The position numbers and the translations under genes were made by a program. Source: Chryseobacterium turcicum (GTDB lineage: Bacteria; Bacteroidota; Bacteroidia; Flavobacteriales; Weeksellaceae). From it: a stretch of DNA of 64,000 nucleotides. Shown piece after piece: positions 43,162-50,885 of this stretch (its first letter is position 1; each line of letters opens with the position of its first letter). Location of the stretch: contig NZ_JAJNAY010000001.1 in assembly GCF_021010565.1 (NCBI RefSeq), forward strand, positions 1,034,001 to 1,098,000, read 5' to 3'. The notes beneath the pieces were generated by a model. It was given only the letters and a program-made list of their open reading frames with translations, had not been told where the DNA came from and made no database searches.

Positions 43162-43944
43162 TTAAGGGCATGGTGTTGCTGTTGGCTGATTATTATTGTC
43201 TAGTGTTATATTTTGTATTATTCCTTCATTATCAACTCTTTGTAGATTAACTTTTCCATCCATATTCATACCTTTAAGAGTGTCAAAAAAAAGTTTTTCT
43301 AATCCTTTTTGATTAAGTGATTTTCCATCATTATCTGTATAAGCACTATTATTTGATAAACTATTTTCTCTTTTTTGGTAATCTTTGCTCAAAGCGACTT
43401 TATCCCAAGTCGTTTGAAATAAATACTTCTCAAGTTCCTGTGATGTTCCATTAAATCGAATAATATAATTATGATATTTATAGCCATCGGGGCAGGTGCT
43501 GCATTCTTCAGAGCCAAACATTCCGAAAAAAGCATCGCCAAAATCTCCGTTGGGCTGTGCTAATGCGTAATTTAGCAATTTTAAAGAAAGCATTTTTATT
43601 CCGGTAGGGGTATGATTATGATATCCTCCTTGCCATCCTGCTTCACTTCCCAGATCTACTTGGTGTTCTCCTCCATTAATAATACTAGAAGTAGTGCCGT
43701 CAGCTTTTATATTAAACCCTTTTTCACCACCAATTTTAGATTGTGCTTTAAGAGTTTCTACTTTCTCCATCACAGCAGGATCTTCCAGTAAAGCTTTTGT
43801 TTTCGCACAAGGGTTTTGCGGTGGCTCAGGATATTCAAAGCCTGTATCTCCGCCGCCGCTGCCATCACCGTTGGGGTCGCCAATAGGGTTTAGTCCTTTA
43901 GGTGGGGTGCCTGTGGTTTTCCATTCGCAGATTTATTGGCTAGA
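43162..43944 (-). pseudogene. Silent cassette A: linker plus JAMM-like C-terminal domain
   Basis: Reading from 43944 the frame matches the linker of the intact gene at 49155-50477: SSQ-stop-ICEWKTTGTPP, then GLNPIGDPNGDGSGGGDTGF. It continues into a different C-terminal domain (GEKGFNIKADGTTSSIINGG, GGYHNHTPTGIKMLS, ending PTATPCP). There is a stop codon in the linker (CAA to TAA) and no start codon or lipoprotein N-terminus, so it cannot be expressed alone as a lipoprotein. An internal ATG at 43773 opens only the C-terminal part. The HNH...S pattern resembles a JAMM site but the Asp is not evident. Confidence 0.8.
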
Positions 43945-43971
43945 AAACACTTTTTTTACGGATTATAACAA

Positions 43972-44000
43972 TAAATAAAAACCTGCAATTGCAGGCTTTT
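43972..44000 (-). terminator. Terminator before cassette A
   Basis: CCTGCAATTGCAGG, a perfect 14-nt palindrome with flanking AAA/TTT, sits between the DUF6705 pseudogene and the linker of cassette A. Copies lie at 45376 and 46757. Confidence 0.8.
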
Positions 44001-44002
44001 AT

Positions 44003-44574
44003 TTATTGTTTTGTTAATACAATTTCTTTCGGCAAAGCCTCAGGGAAAGGCACAGTATTATAATAAGGACACTCGTCAGTAATCATATTACTACCTAAAT
44101 ATAAATTCCAGTTTAGTTTAGTTTAGTTTAGTTTAGTTTAGTTTTCGTGGAATCTGTAAAACTAATTCTTATATTTCCGGAGGTAAAACACAAATCTGGA
44201 TCAACATAGCTAAGAGAATATTTATCATCTACTTTTCTGAATTTCCCCCCTCATATCTTTGCTTTATCATCTGATATATTTGTGTTATCGAAAAGTATAT
44301 TACCATTACTATCTAATACTTTAAATTTTCCAATTAAATTATCTTTATAGTATTTCAATACATTATCATAGATATAGGAATTCTTTTTAAAAGTAATAAA
44401 GATAGTTCTATTATTCCACGTTCCTTTCCATACACCCTCATAGCCTTGAAGTTCATTATTAGTATCTTTTAAGTAGGTGTTTTCAGGTATCTCTGTAAAT
44501 GTTCTTAAAGGATATGTTTGTGCTGTACAGGCAATTGCTGAGCTGAGTAATATAATTAAAAGTATATTTTTCAT
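44003..44574 (-). pseudogene. Broken DUF6705-type lipoprotein gene with expanded microsatellite
   Basis: It is a near-identical copy of the intact gene at 45407-45958. A TGG codon has become TGA (near 44249), ending the frame after SDDKAKI. Further on, the pentanucleotide TTTAG (plus strand) is present six times at 44111-44140 against two in the intact copy; the extra 20 bases shift the frame. The N-terminal lipobox signal (IACTAQ) is intact, so a truncated 107-residue lipoprotein might still be made. Confidence 0.85.
44111..44145. repeat. Pentanucleotide microsatellite (GTTTA)6
   Basis: Six GTTTA units run from 44111 to 44140. The matching site in the tandem copy (near 45516) has two units and the paralogue near 46898 also has two. 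The tract is inside coding sequence and not a multiple of three, so its length decides the frame. Confidence 0.9.
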
Positions 44575-44580
44575 AAGTTT

Positions 44581-45348
44581 TCAAATTAAAATATTATTAT
44601 GGACATGGTATAGAGTGTACAGGATTGTCTTTTCCGTTGTATTCAAGTTTATACTTGGGTTTCCGGTAGTTTTATCGATTTTATAAACCTCCAAACCGCT
44701 TATATTGATCGTTTCTTTTAAAAACTGTGTAAAAATTTTTTCTATATTTTCTTGTGTTAACTTATTGTTTTCAATGAGTTCTAAATACTTTCTATCATAT
44801 GACTCTTTCCAAGTACTATACTGACCAGCCAAAGTGTATCCTCCGTTACCCGAGTATTTCAGCATATAATTTCCCTGAGATGTTATTACCATAGCATAAG
44901 CATCGCTCATATTTCCTTTTTCTTTGGCATTTCTTACGCATTTGAGAAGAAAGGTATGTACATCGGCAGGTGAAAATATTTTTATTGCTCCTTCTTTATC
45001 AAGGTGGACGTGGATATACGCAAAATATTTATTTCCTTCCGGCATTTTTAGTTTATCATCAGTGATAATTTTAAGACGTTCATAATTGGTTTGGGGTCCA
45101 TATGCCGCTGCAAAGCCTGTTTCTGTATTCTTTTGAAAAATAGAATCATGATCCAGCTCAGAAACCTTATCCTTATACCCTTGGTCTGTTTTCTGTGCTT
45201 TTATTTTCTCGCAAGGGTTTTGCGGTGGCTCAGGATATTCAAAGCCTGTATCTCCGCCGCCGCTGCCATCACCGTTGGGGTCGCCAATAGGGTTTAGTCC
45301 TTTAGGTGGGGTGCCAGAAGTTTTCCATTCGCAGATTTGTTGGCTAGA
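44581..45348 (-). pseudogene. Silent cassette B: linker plus JAMM-like C-terminal domain
   Basis: The frame from 45348 reads the linker (SSQQICEWKTSGTPPKGLNP, then the Gly/Pro run to NPCEK) and a C-terminal domain with FAYIHVHLDKEGAIKIFSPA and DVHTF, a JAMM-like HxH...SxxD. There is no start codon: a stop lies just upstream of SSQQ. Near the end a one-base deletion changes the expected NGKDNPVHSIPCP ending to NTTEKTILYTLYHVHNNILI. It is almost identical to cassette C and shares that deletion. Confidence 0.82.
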
Positions 45349-45375
45349 AAATACTTTTTTTACGGATTATAACAA

Positions 45376-45404
45376 TAAATAAAAACCTGCAATTGCAGGC
45401 TTTT
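45376..45404 (-). terminator. Terminator before cassette B
   Basis: Copy of the CCTGCAATTGCAGG hairpin with A/T-rich flanks, between the intact DUF6705 gene and the cassette B linker. Confidence 0.8.
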
Positions 45405-45406
45405 AT

Positions 45407-45958
45407 TTATTGTTTTGTTAATACAATTTCTTTCGGCAAAGCCTCAGGGAAAGGCACAGTATTATAATAAGGACACTCGTCAGTAATCATATTACTACCT
45501 AAATATAAATTCCAGTTTAGTTTAGTTTTCGTGGAATCTGTAAAACTAATTCTTATATTTCCGGAGGTAAAACACAAATCTGGATCAACATAGCTAAGAG
45601 AATATTTATCATCTACTTTTCTGAATTTCCCCCCCCATATCTTTGCTTTATCATCTGATATATTTGTGTTATCGAAAAGTATATTACCATTACTATCTAA
45701 TACTTTAAATTTTCCAATTAAATTATCTTTATAGTATTTCAATACATTATCATAGATATAGTAATTCTTTTTAAAAGTAATAAAGATAGTTCTATTATTC
45801 CACGTTCCTTTCCATACACCCTCATAGCCTTGAAGTTCATTATTAGTATCTTTTAAGTAGGTGTTTTCAGGTATCTCTGTAAATGTTCTTAAAGGATATG
45901 TTTGTGCTGTACAGGCAATTGCTGAGCTGAGTAATATAATTAAAAGTATATTTTTCAT
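45407..45958 (-). CDS. DUF6705-type lipoprotein (intact copy paired with cassette C)
   Basis: The 183-residue protein has a signal with lipobox IACTAQ (Cys16), then ENTYLKDTNNELQGYEGVWK, a beta-rich core and the C-terminal EIVLTKQ. It starts 7 bp after cassette C. The broken copy at 44003-44574 arose by duplication of this unit. Placement right after a toxin-like domain suggests it is the cognate partner or immunity protein; the lipid anchor would put it in the envelope. Confidence 0.8.
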   Translation of the reverse strand: MKNILLIILLSSAIACTAQTYPLRTFTEIPENTYLKDTNNELQGYEGVWKGTWNNRTIFITFKKNYYIYDNVLKYYKDNLIGKFKVLDSNGNILFDNTNISDDKAKIWGGKFRKVDDKYSLSYVDPDLCFTSGNIRISFTDSTKTKLNWNLYLGSNMITDECPYYNTVPFPEALPKEIVLTKQ

Positions 45959-45964
45959 AAGTTT

Positions 45965-46732
45965 TCAAATTAAAATATTATTATGGACATGGTATAGAGT
46001 GTACAGGATTGTCTTTTCCGTTGTATTCAAGTTTATACTTGGGTTTCCGGTAGTTTTATCGATTTTATAAACCTCCAAACCGCTTATATTGATCGTTTCT
46101 TTTAAAAACTGTGTAAAAATTTTTTCTATATTTTCTTGTGTTAACTTATTGTTTTCAATGAGTTCTAAATACTTTCTATCATATGACTCTTTCCAAGTAC
46201 TATACTGACCAGCCAAAGTGTATCCTCCGTTACCCGAGTATTTCAGCATATAATTTCCCTGAGATGTTATTACCATAGCATAAGCATCGCTCATATTTCC
46301 TTTTTCTTTGGCATTTCTTACGCATTTGAGAAGAAAGGTATGTACATCGGCAGGTGAAAATATTTTTATTGCTCCTTCTTTATCAAGGTGGACGTGGATA
46401 TACGCAAAATATTTATTTCCTTCCGGCATTTTTAGTTTATCATCAGTGATAATTTTAAGACGTTCATAATTGGTTTGGGGTCCATATGCCGCTGCAAAGC
46501 CTGTTTCTGTATTCTTTTGAAAAATAGAATCATGATCCAGCTCAGAAACCTTATCCTTATACCCTTGGTCTGTTTTCTGTGCTTTTATTTTCTCGCAAGG
46601 GTTTTGCGGTGGCTCAGGATATTCAAAGCCTGTATCTCCGCCGCCGCTGCCATCACCGTTGGGGTCTCCAATAGGGTTTAGTCCTTTAGGTGGGGTGCCA
46701 GAAGTTTTCCATTCGCAGATTTGTTGGCTAGA
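45965..46732 (-). pseudogene. Silent cassette C: linker plus JAMM-like C-terminal domain
   Basis: Same content as cassette B: linker from SSQQICEWK, Gly/Pro/Asp-rich spacer, then the HVH...FSPAD domain and the same frameshifted end. The open frame extends to a TTG at 46774, but this lies in the preceding terminator region and gives an implausible N-terminus, so I treat the cassette as start-less and silent. The unit B plus its neighbours and this unit are spaced exactly 1384 bp apart. Confidence 0.82.
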
Positions 46733-46756
46733 AAATACTTTTTTATGGATTATAAT

Positions 46757-46785
46757 GATAGATAAAACCTGCAATTGCAGGTTTT
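46757..46785 (-). terminator. Terminator before cassette C
   Basis: CCTGCAATTGCAGG hairpin flanked by AAAA and TTTTT, third copy of this terminator. Confidence 0.8.
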
Positions 46786-46788
46786 TAT

Positions 46789-47340
46789 TTATTGTTTTGT
46801 TAATAGAATTTCTTTCGGCAAAGCCTCAGGGAAAGGTACAGTATTATAATAAGGACACTCGTCAGTAATCATATTACTATCTAAATATAAATTCCAGTTT
46901 AGTTTAGTTTTTGTGGAATCTGTAAAGTTAATTCTTATATTACCGGAGGTAAAGCACAGATCATTATCAATGTATATTAATGAATATTTATCATCAGTTT
47001 TTCGAAACCCACTTCCATAGATTTTTGCTTTATCATCAGTTAAATTTGTATTATCAAATAGAAGATTTCCATTACTATCTAATACTTTAAATTTTCCGAT
47101 TAAATAATCTCTATAATATTTAAAATGCTGATCATATTTATTAGTAATTTTTTTGAAATTAATAAAAATTGTTTTATTACCCCAAACCCCTTTCCATATT
47201 CCTTCATAGGCAGGAAGTTCATTGCTTATGTCTTTTTCATAAGCATTTTCAGGAATATCTGTAAAGGTTCTTAAAGAATAAATTTGTGCTGTACAAGAAA
47301 TAGTTGTATTAAGTAATATAATTAAAAATATGTTTTTCAT
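46789..47340 (-). CDS. DUF6705-type lipoprotein (paralogue paired with remnant D)
   Basis: The 183-residue lipoprotein (lipobox ISCTAQ, Cys16) is clearly related to the 45407-45958 product but more diverged (for example TDIPENAYEKDISNELPAYE). The end EILLTKQ is shared. It starts 21 bp after the remnant of a fourth cassette (47361-47548), keeping the rule that each cassette end is followed by one of these genes. Confidence 0.8.
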   Translation of the reverse strand: MKNIFLIILLNTTISCTAQIYSLRTFTDIPENAYEKDISNELPAYEGIWKGVWGNKTIFINFKKITNKYDQHFKYYRDYLIGKFKVLDSNGNLLFDNTNLTDDKAKIYGSGFRKTDDKYSLIYIDNDLCFTSGNIRINFTDSTKTKLNWNLYLDSNMITDECPYYNTVPFPEALPKEILLTKQ

Positions 47341-47360
47341 AATGATAATAATTTATTAAA

Positions 47361-47548
47361 TTAAGGGCAGGGTGTCAATTTTATTGGATTATTTTTCCCA
47401 TCATATTCAAACTTAATTGCTTGTCCTGAAGTTTTGTCAACTTTATATAATTCTAAACCGTTTATATTAACTGTTTCTTTTAAAAATTGTGTAAATAATT
47501 TTTCTACATTAGATTGAGCCATTTGGTCATTTTTTAATAATTTATCAT
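47361..47548 (-). pseudogene. Remnant D: 3' end of a lost cassette
   Basis: Without a start, the frame reads EYDKLLKNDQMAQSNVEKLF, then TQFLKETVNINGLELYKVDK and ends in NPIKLTPCP-stop at 47361. It aligns with the last 60 residues of cassettes B and C and shows what their ending was before the frameshift. The front of this cassette, including the linker, is gone. Confidence 0.8.
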
Positions 47549-47602
47549 ACTCTTACATGAAATTGCAATGACTGAAAGTAGTATTAAAAATATATATTTC
47601 AT
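47534..47602 (-). pseudogene. Lipoprotein leader fused to remnant D
   Basis: An ATG at 47602 opens MKYIFLILLSVIAISCKSMI then NY and stop: the signal peptide and lipobox of a DUF6705-type gene running out of frame into remnant D. This marks a deletion junction between a partner-gene start and a cassette end. Confidence 0.7.
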
Positions 47603-47615
47603 AAGTTTAATTTTT

Positions 47616-47712
47616 TTAATTACAGTTAGTTGAACTTACCACAGCATTGGGAGTGTTGGATGCTATTTCGAGTTTACTAAATCCGGTTAAATTACTTCTT
47701 TTACATATTAAA
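47616..47712 (-). pseudogene. Stub of the 49155-type C-terminal domain (copy 2)
   Basis: Encodes SNLTGFSKLEIASNTPNAVV then SSTNCN-stop, the same last residues as the intact gene at 49155. Nothing of the upstream domain is left. Confidence 0.8.
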
Positions 47713-47716
47713 CAAT

Positions 47717-47757
47717 AAATAAAAACATCTGCCTCAAATTGGTGCAGATGTTTTTAT
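47717..47757 (-). terminator. Terminator after the 47761 gene
   Basis: Stem AAAAACATCTGC / GCAGATGTTTTT just after the stop codon, T-run on the minus strand. Confidence 0.85.
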
Positions 47758-47760
47758 TTA

Positions 47761-48378
47761 TTATTTAATCATTATAAACTCGCCTAAAGGTAATGAAAAG
47801 TCTTCAGGTGGACTTTCTGTGTCTACATTATAAGAAACGGTATTTACGTTGTTAATTTTTACCTGCATCACTTGTTGTCCGTTTATTACTGTTCTGCGCA
47901 TCAATATATTTGCGTATCTGTCAGTTACTCTATCTCTAATTCTTAAAACTGCCCTTTTTTCATTTGGGTTACACTGTGGGCATTTCCATAGTCTATTATT
48001 AATATTAGATATAATTGAATTTCCTGCAATTCCGTGTTTTAAAAATTGATCAGAATAGCTGATATTTAAATTTGAAAGTGTATTTATTTTCTCTACACCA
48101 TTTTTTATATATTGATATTCTCCAATAATCAAGTCTTCGAAATGTAATCCTACGTTTTGTTTTATTTTCTTTTCTAACACTATTTTAAAGCTAGTGTTTC
48201 CGCTGGTATATAAATACGTTCCTTGAAATAGTTCTAAGAGGCTATTCAAATCTTTTTTATAATAATCAGAGTAAGTATTATTCCAAGTGGAATATGTTGT
48301 ATCATCTATGTCAATTATGGTTTGTGACTTTACAGTAGTTGATAATAGTAGAATCAGTATTAGATATATATATATCAT
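47761..48378 (-). CDS. Secreted cassette-partner protein (second family, copy 2)
   Basis: The 205-residue protein has a signal peptide ending VKSQ and a beta-rich domain. It shares with its upstream paralogue NSLLELFQGTYLYTSGNTSF-type start, the CPQC pair in LWKCPQCNPNEKRA, and a nearly identical C-terminal half (NILMRRTVINGQQVMQVKIN, then SLPLGEFIMIK). The NxLLxxFxGTY start recalls DUF6705 (NELNSYVGTY), so both may be one broad family. It follows a stub of a C-terminal domain by 14 bp. Confidence 0.78.
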   Translation of the reverse strand: MIYIYLILILLLSTTVKSQTIIDIDDTTYSTWNNTYSDYYKKDLNSLLELFQGTYLYTSGNTSFKIVLEKKIKQNVGLHFEDLIIGEYQYIKNGVEKINTLSNLNISYSDQFLKHGIAGNSIISNINNRLWKCPQCNPNEKRAVLRIRDRVTDRYANILMRRTVINGQQVMQVKINNVNTVSYNVDTESPPEDFSLPLGEFIMIK

Positions 48379-48391
48379 AAGTTTAATTTTT

Positions 48392-48485
48392 TTAATTACA
48401 GTTAGTTGAGCTTACCACAGCATTTGGAGTGTTGGATGCTATTTCGAGTTTACTAAATCCGGTTAAATTACTTCTTTTACATATT
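48392..48485 (-). pseudogene. Stub of the 49155-type C-terminal domain (copy 1)
   Basis: Same residue content as the stub at 47616 (NLTGFSKLEIASNTPNAVV and stop). It sits 14 bp upstream of the 47761-48378 gene, exactly as the intact C-terminal domain sits before the 48533-49141 gene. Confidence 0.8.
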
Positions 48486-48493
48486 AAATTTTA

Positions 48494-48530
48494 ATAAAAA
48501 CATCTGCCTCAAATTGGGGCAGATGTTTTT
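48494..48530 (-). terminator. Terminator after the 48533 gene
   Basis: Stem AAAAACATCTGCC / GGCAGATGTTTTT just after the stop codon with a T-rich tail on the minus strand. Confidence 0.88.
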
Positions 48531-48532
48531 AT

Positions 48533-49141
48533 TTATTGTTTAATCATTATAAACTCGCCTAAAGGTAATGAAAAGTCTGCTGGTGGACTTTCTGTGTCTA
48601 CATTATAAGAAACGGTATTTACGTTGTTAATTTTTACCTGTATCACTTGTTGTCCGTTTATTACTGTCCTTCGCATCAATATATTTGCATATCTATTTGT
48701 TAATTTATCTGTAATCGTTAGGTCTGCTCTTTTTTCATTTGGCTTGCATTGTGGACATTTCCAAAGTCGAGAATTATTCCAGAGAATACCATTTCCTGCT
48801 ATGTTATGTTTTAAATACTGATCAGAATACATAATGTTTAAATTAGATAAAGTATTGACTTTTTCTATACCATTTTCCATATATTGATATTCACCAATAA
48901 TTAAATCTTCATAATGAGAGTCAACAGGTTGCTTAATCATTTTTTGCAATACTATTTTAAAGGTGGAAGTTCCATTCGTATAAATATAAGTACCTTCAAA
49001 TGGGTTTAATAAATTATTAAAATCTTTTTGGTAATAGCCATTAGGCTTTCCAAAACCAGGTTCTTCAATATCAATTGTTACGCTTTGAGACTTTAACTCC
49101 GCCGAAAATATTAAAATAAATAAAAAGAATATATTTTTCAT
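48533..49141 (-). CDS. Secreted cassette-partner protein (second family, copy 1)
   Basis: The 202-residue product has a signal peptide ending LKSQ and a beta-rich domain with NNLLNPFEGTYIYTNGTSTF, a CPQC pair (LWKCPQCKPNEKRAD) and the C-terminal SLPLGEFIMIKQ. It begins 14 bp after the intact lipoprotein gene and is thus the partner of the currently expressed C-terminal domain. Copy 2 downstream is highly similar at its end. Immunity or binding-partner role is inferred from position. Confidence 0.8.
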   Translation of the reverse strand: MKNIFFLFILIFSAELKSQSVTIDIEEPGFGKPNGYYQKDFNNLLNPFEGTYIYTNGTSTFKIVLQKMIKQPVDSHYEDLIIGEYQYMENGIEKVNTLSNLNIMYSDQYLKHNIAGNGILWNNSRLWKCPQCKPNEKRADLTITDKLTNRYANILMRRTVINGQQVIQVKINNVNTVSYNVDTESPPADFSLPLGEFIMIKQ

Positions 49142-49154
49142 AAGTTTAATTTTT

Positions 49155-50477
49155 TTAATTACAGTTAGTTGAACTTACTACAGCATTGGGAGTGTTGGAT
49201 GCTATTTCGAGTTTACTAAATCCGGTTAAATTACTGTTTGCTTTATATAAGCCAATATTTGTTCCGAAATTTAATTGAAGAAAAGCGCTTTCATAATTTG
49301 GAGAACTTTTTTTAGCTTCAGCTTTATATTGTTCACCCAATTTTTCATCCATTCTTTTTATTATCTCCTGATGAGTACATCCAATATTATCAGGATTATT
49401 AAAAATGTCTTCCATATAAGTTCCAATATCTTCAAACATGATCATATAGGTTTGTTTTACTCCATTATCATCTTCGCATACCAATATAAAACTAGATTGT
49501 CCGTTATTGTATGTCGCAGCATTCATTTCTAATCCATATAATACATAGATATCTGCCCAGGTAAACATTGGATAAGTGTCTTTGGGATGGGTATGTATGG
49601 CAGCATAATAAGCACCGCCTGTCATTATTTTAATATTATTAGTCGCAGTGGATGGTGCAATTACTAGAGTAATATTTCCAACTGCATCTTTTTTCAGCCA
49701 TACTCCTGCTTCTCCAGAACTACTGTTATTGATATAATCGTACATACCACCAGTAATAAGAGGTTTGATATTAGCTTTGGTGGGATCTATCAATGCATTA
49801 GCTTTCTCGCAAGGGTTTTGCGGTGGCTCAGGATATTCAAAGCCTGTATCTCCGCCGCCGCTGCCATCACCGTTGGGGTCGCCAATAGGGTTTAGTCCTT
49901 TAGGTGGGGTGCCTGTGTTTTTCCATTCGCAGATTTGTTGGCTAGAAGTCATTGGCTCACAGCCGGGATGATGGTCGTCACAGCCTACAGTAAAGATGCG
50001 CGTAAAACAAATGTAAGACATAGCCTTGGCAGAAAAATCGCCCACCTCACTGCTATACTCCTCTGTCTTGATAATAGGTGAATAGATAGCATGCTGAAAA
50101 AAAGCTAAAAGCTCAGGGTCTTTTTTTTCGTAAAAGTATACCTTGTTGCCTTCTCTTACGGTTTCCATTAAAATAATTACTCTGTTTTTTTTCACGATCG
50201 GTACCAATGCATATTTTTCTCCATACTGGCCAAAAGACATCGCATAATCCCAATAAAGCTCACCATACGTCTCATTGAAGCGTGGGAGATTGGCATGTTT
50301 CAGGAAGACCTGCTGTGTTTTTTTAATGTACATCTGGTCTTCATTCCAAGGAGATTTAGAGACGTATTCTGTGTTTGAAGGGGCAGAAGCAGTGTACACT
50401 TCATCGTGAATACAGGAGTTGAAAGATAGCAAAGCTATCATCATCAGACAAAGTCTGAAAAATAAACTTTTCTTCAT
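49155..50477 (-). CDS. Complete polymorphic lipoprotein with JAMM-like C-terminal domain
   Basis: The 440-residue protein starts with a signal and lipobox (FNSC, Cys22). Residues 25-175 form a conserved-looking N-terminal region; 178-224 are the linker SSQQICEWK...NPIGDPNGDGSGGGD...PPQNPCEK; 225-440 are the variable C-terminal domain. That domain has AAIHTHPKDTYPMFTWADIY with His295, His297, Thr306 and Asp309, close to the JAMM HxHx7SxxD metal site. Only this copy has a start codon and N-terminal half; cassettes A-C carry linker-homologous DNA with other C-terminal domains. It is most likely an envelope lipoprotein whose tip can be exchanged; toxin, peptidase and antigen roles are all possible. 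Confidence 0.85.
   Translation of the reverse strand: MKKSLFFRLCLMMIALLSFNSCIHDEVYTASAPSNTEYVSKSPWNEDQMYIKKTQQVFLKHANLPRFNETYGELYWDYAMSFGQYGEKYALVPIVKKNRVIILMETVREGNKVYFYEKKDPELLAFFQHAIYSPIIKTEEYSSEVGDFSAKAMSYICFTRIFTVGCDDHHPGCEPMTSSQQICEWKNTGTPPKGLNPIGDPNGDGSGGGDTGFEYPEPPQNPCEKANALIDPTKANIKPLITGGMYDYINNSSSGEAGVWLKKDAVGNITLVIAPSTATNNIKIMTGGAYYAAIHTHPKDTYPMFTWADIYVLYGLEMNAATYNNGQSSFILVCEDDNGVKQTYMIMFEDIGTYMEDIFNNPDNIGCTHQEIIKRMDEKLGEQYKAEAKKSSPNYESAFLQLNFGTNIGLYKANSNLTGFSKLEIASNTPNAVVSSTNCN
49806..49946 (-). repeat. Linker repeat (shared by the intact gene and three cassettes)
   Basis: About 140 bp coding for the SSQQICEWK...NPC linker recur at 43805-43944, 45208-45348 and 46592-46732 with only a few differences. 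This is far more conserved than the domains that follow and can serve as homology for recombination. Confidence 0.9.
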
Positions 50478-50707
50478 AAATATTGTGTGGTTTAATGGGT
50501 TAAATATATACTTTTTTATTAACTCTACAAATAGGTGACAAAAATCAAAAAAAGAAACAGAAGAAAATTACTGGTTTCCGTAGTGTTTTTATAAAAGAAA
50601 ATTTATGTACTTTTGGTAAAGATAGTTTACACCCCGACAAGGTGTAATGCACTGGAAATAAAAACATATTGGAATAGCCAGATAAAGGGCAGCAATTGCT
50701 TTCTGCC

Positions 50708-50872
50708 TTCCCCGAAAACCTCCTGCACGCAGCAGCGGGTTTTCAATATCCTCCGAAAGTCTCCTGCAGTGTGCAGCGTACTTCCGGAGAACTCCGAAAC
50801 CTTCCTGCAGCCTGCGGGAGACTTTCGGAAGATCCCGAAATTAATTTTCAGCCCCTCCTGGAACTTTCGGGT
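50708..50872. repeat. Block of GC-rich hairpins upstream of the DUF6261 gene
   Basis: The block stands out as GC-rich in AT-rich surroundings. GAAAACCTCCTGC / GCAGCGGGTTTTC (50714-50744), TCCGAAAGTCTCCTGCAG (50752-50769) with CTGCGGGAGACTTTCGGA (50812-50829; one mismatch), and CCCGAAA / TTTCGGG (50834-50871) are nested inverted repeats with the recurring core CCGAAA...CTGCAG...TTTCGG. Short open frames through it on the plus strand are not gene-like. The remainder of the gap 50478-50929 shows no gene. Confidence 0.85.
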
Positions 50873-50885
50873 AAAGTAATAGAAT

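Noticed and set aside
46733..46774. Start of cassette C at TTG 46774 as a real gene start
   Set aside because: The TTG lies in the terminator palindrome; the added residues (MQVLSIIIIHKK) make no signal peptide and cassette B lacks an equivalent start.
50708..50872. Could the repeated units be a CRISPR array?
   Set aside because: Units are of unequal length, degenerate and nested as inverted repeats, with no regular spacers and no cas genes in the window.
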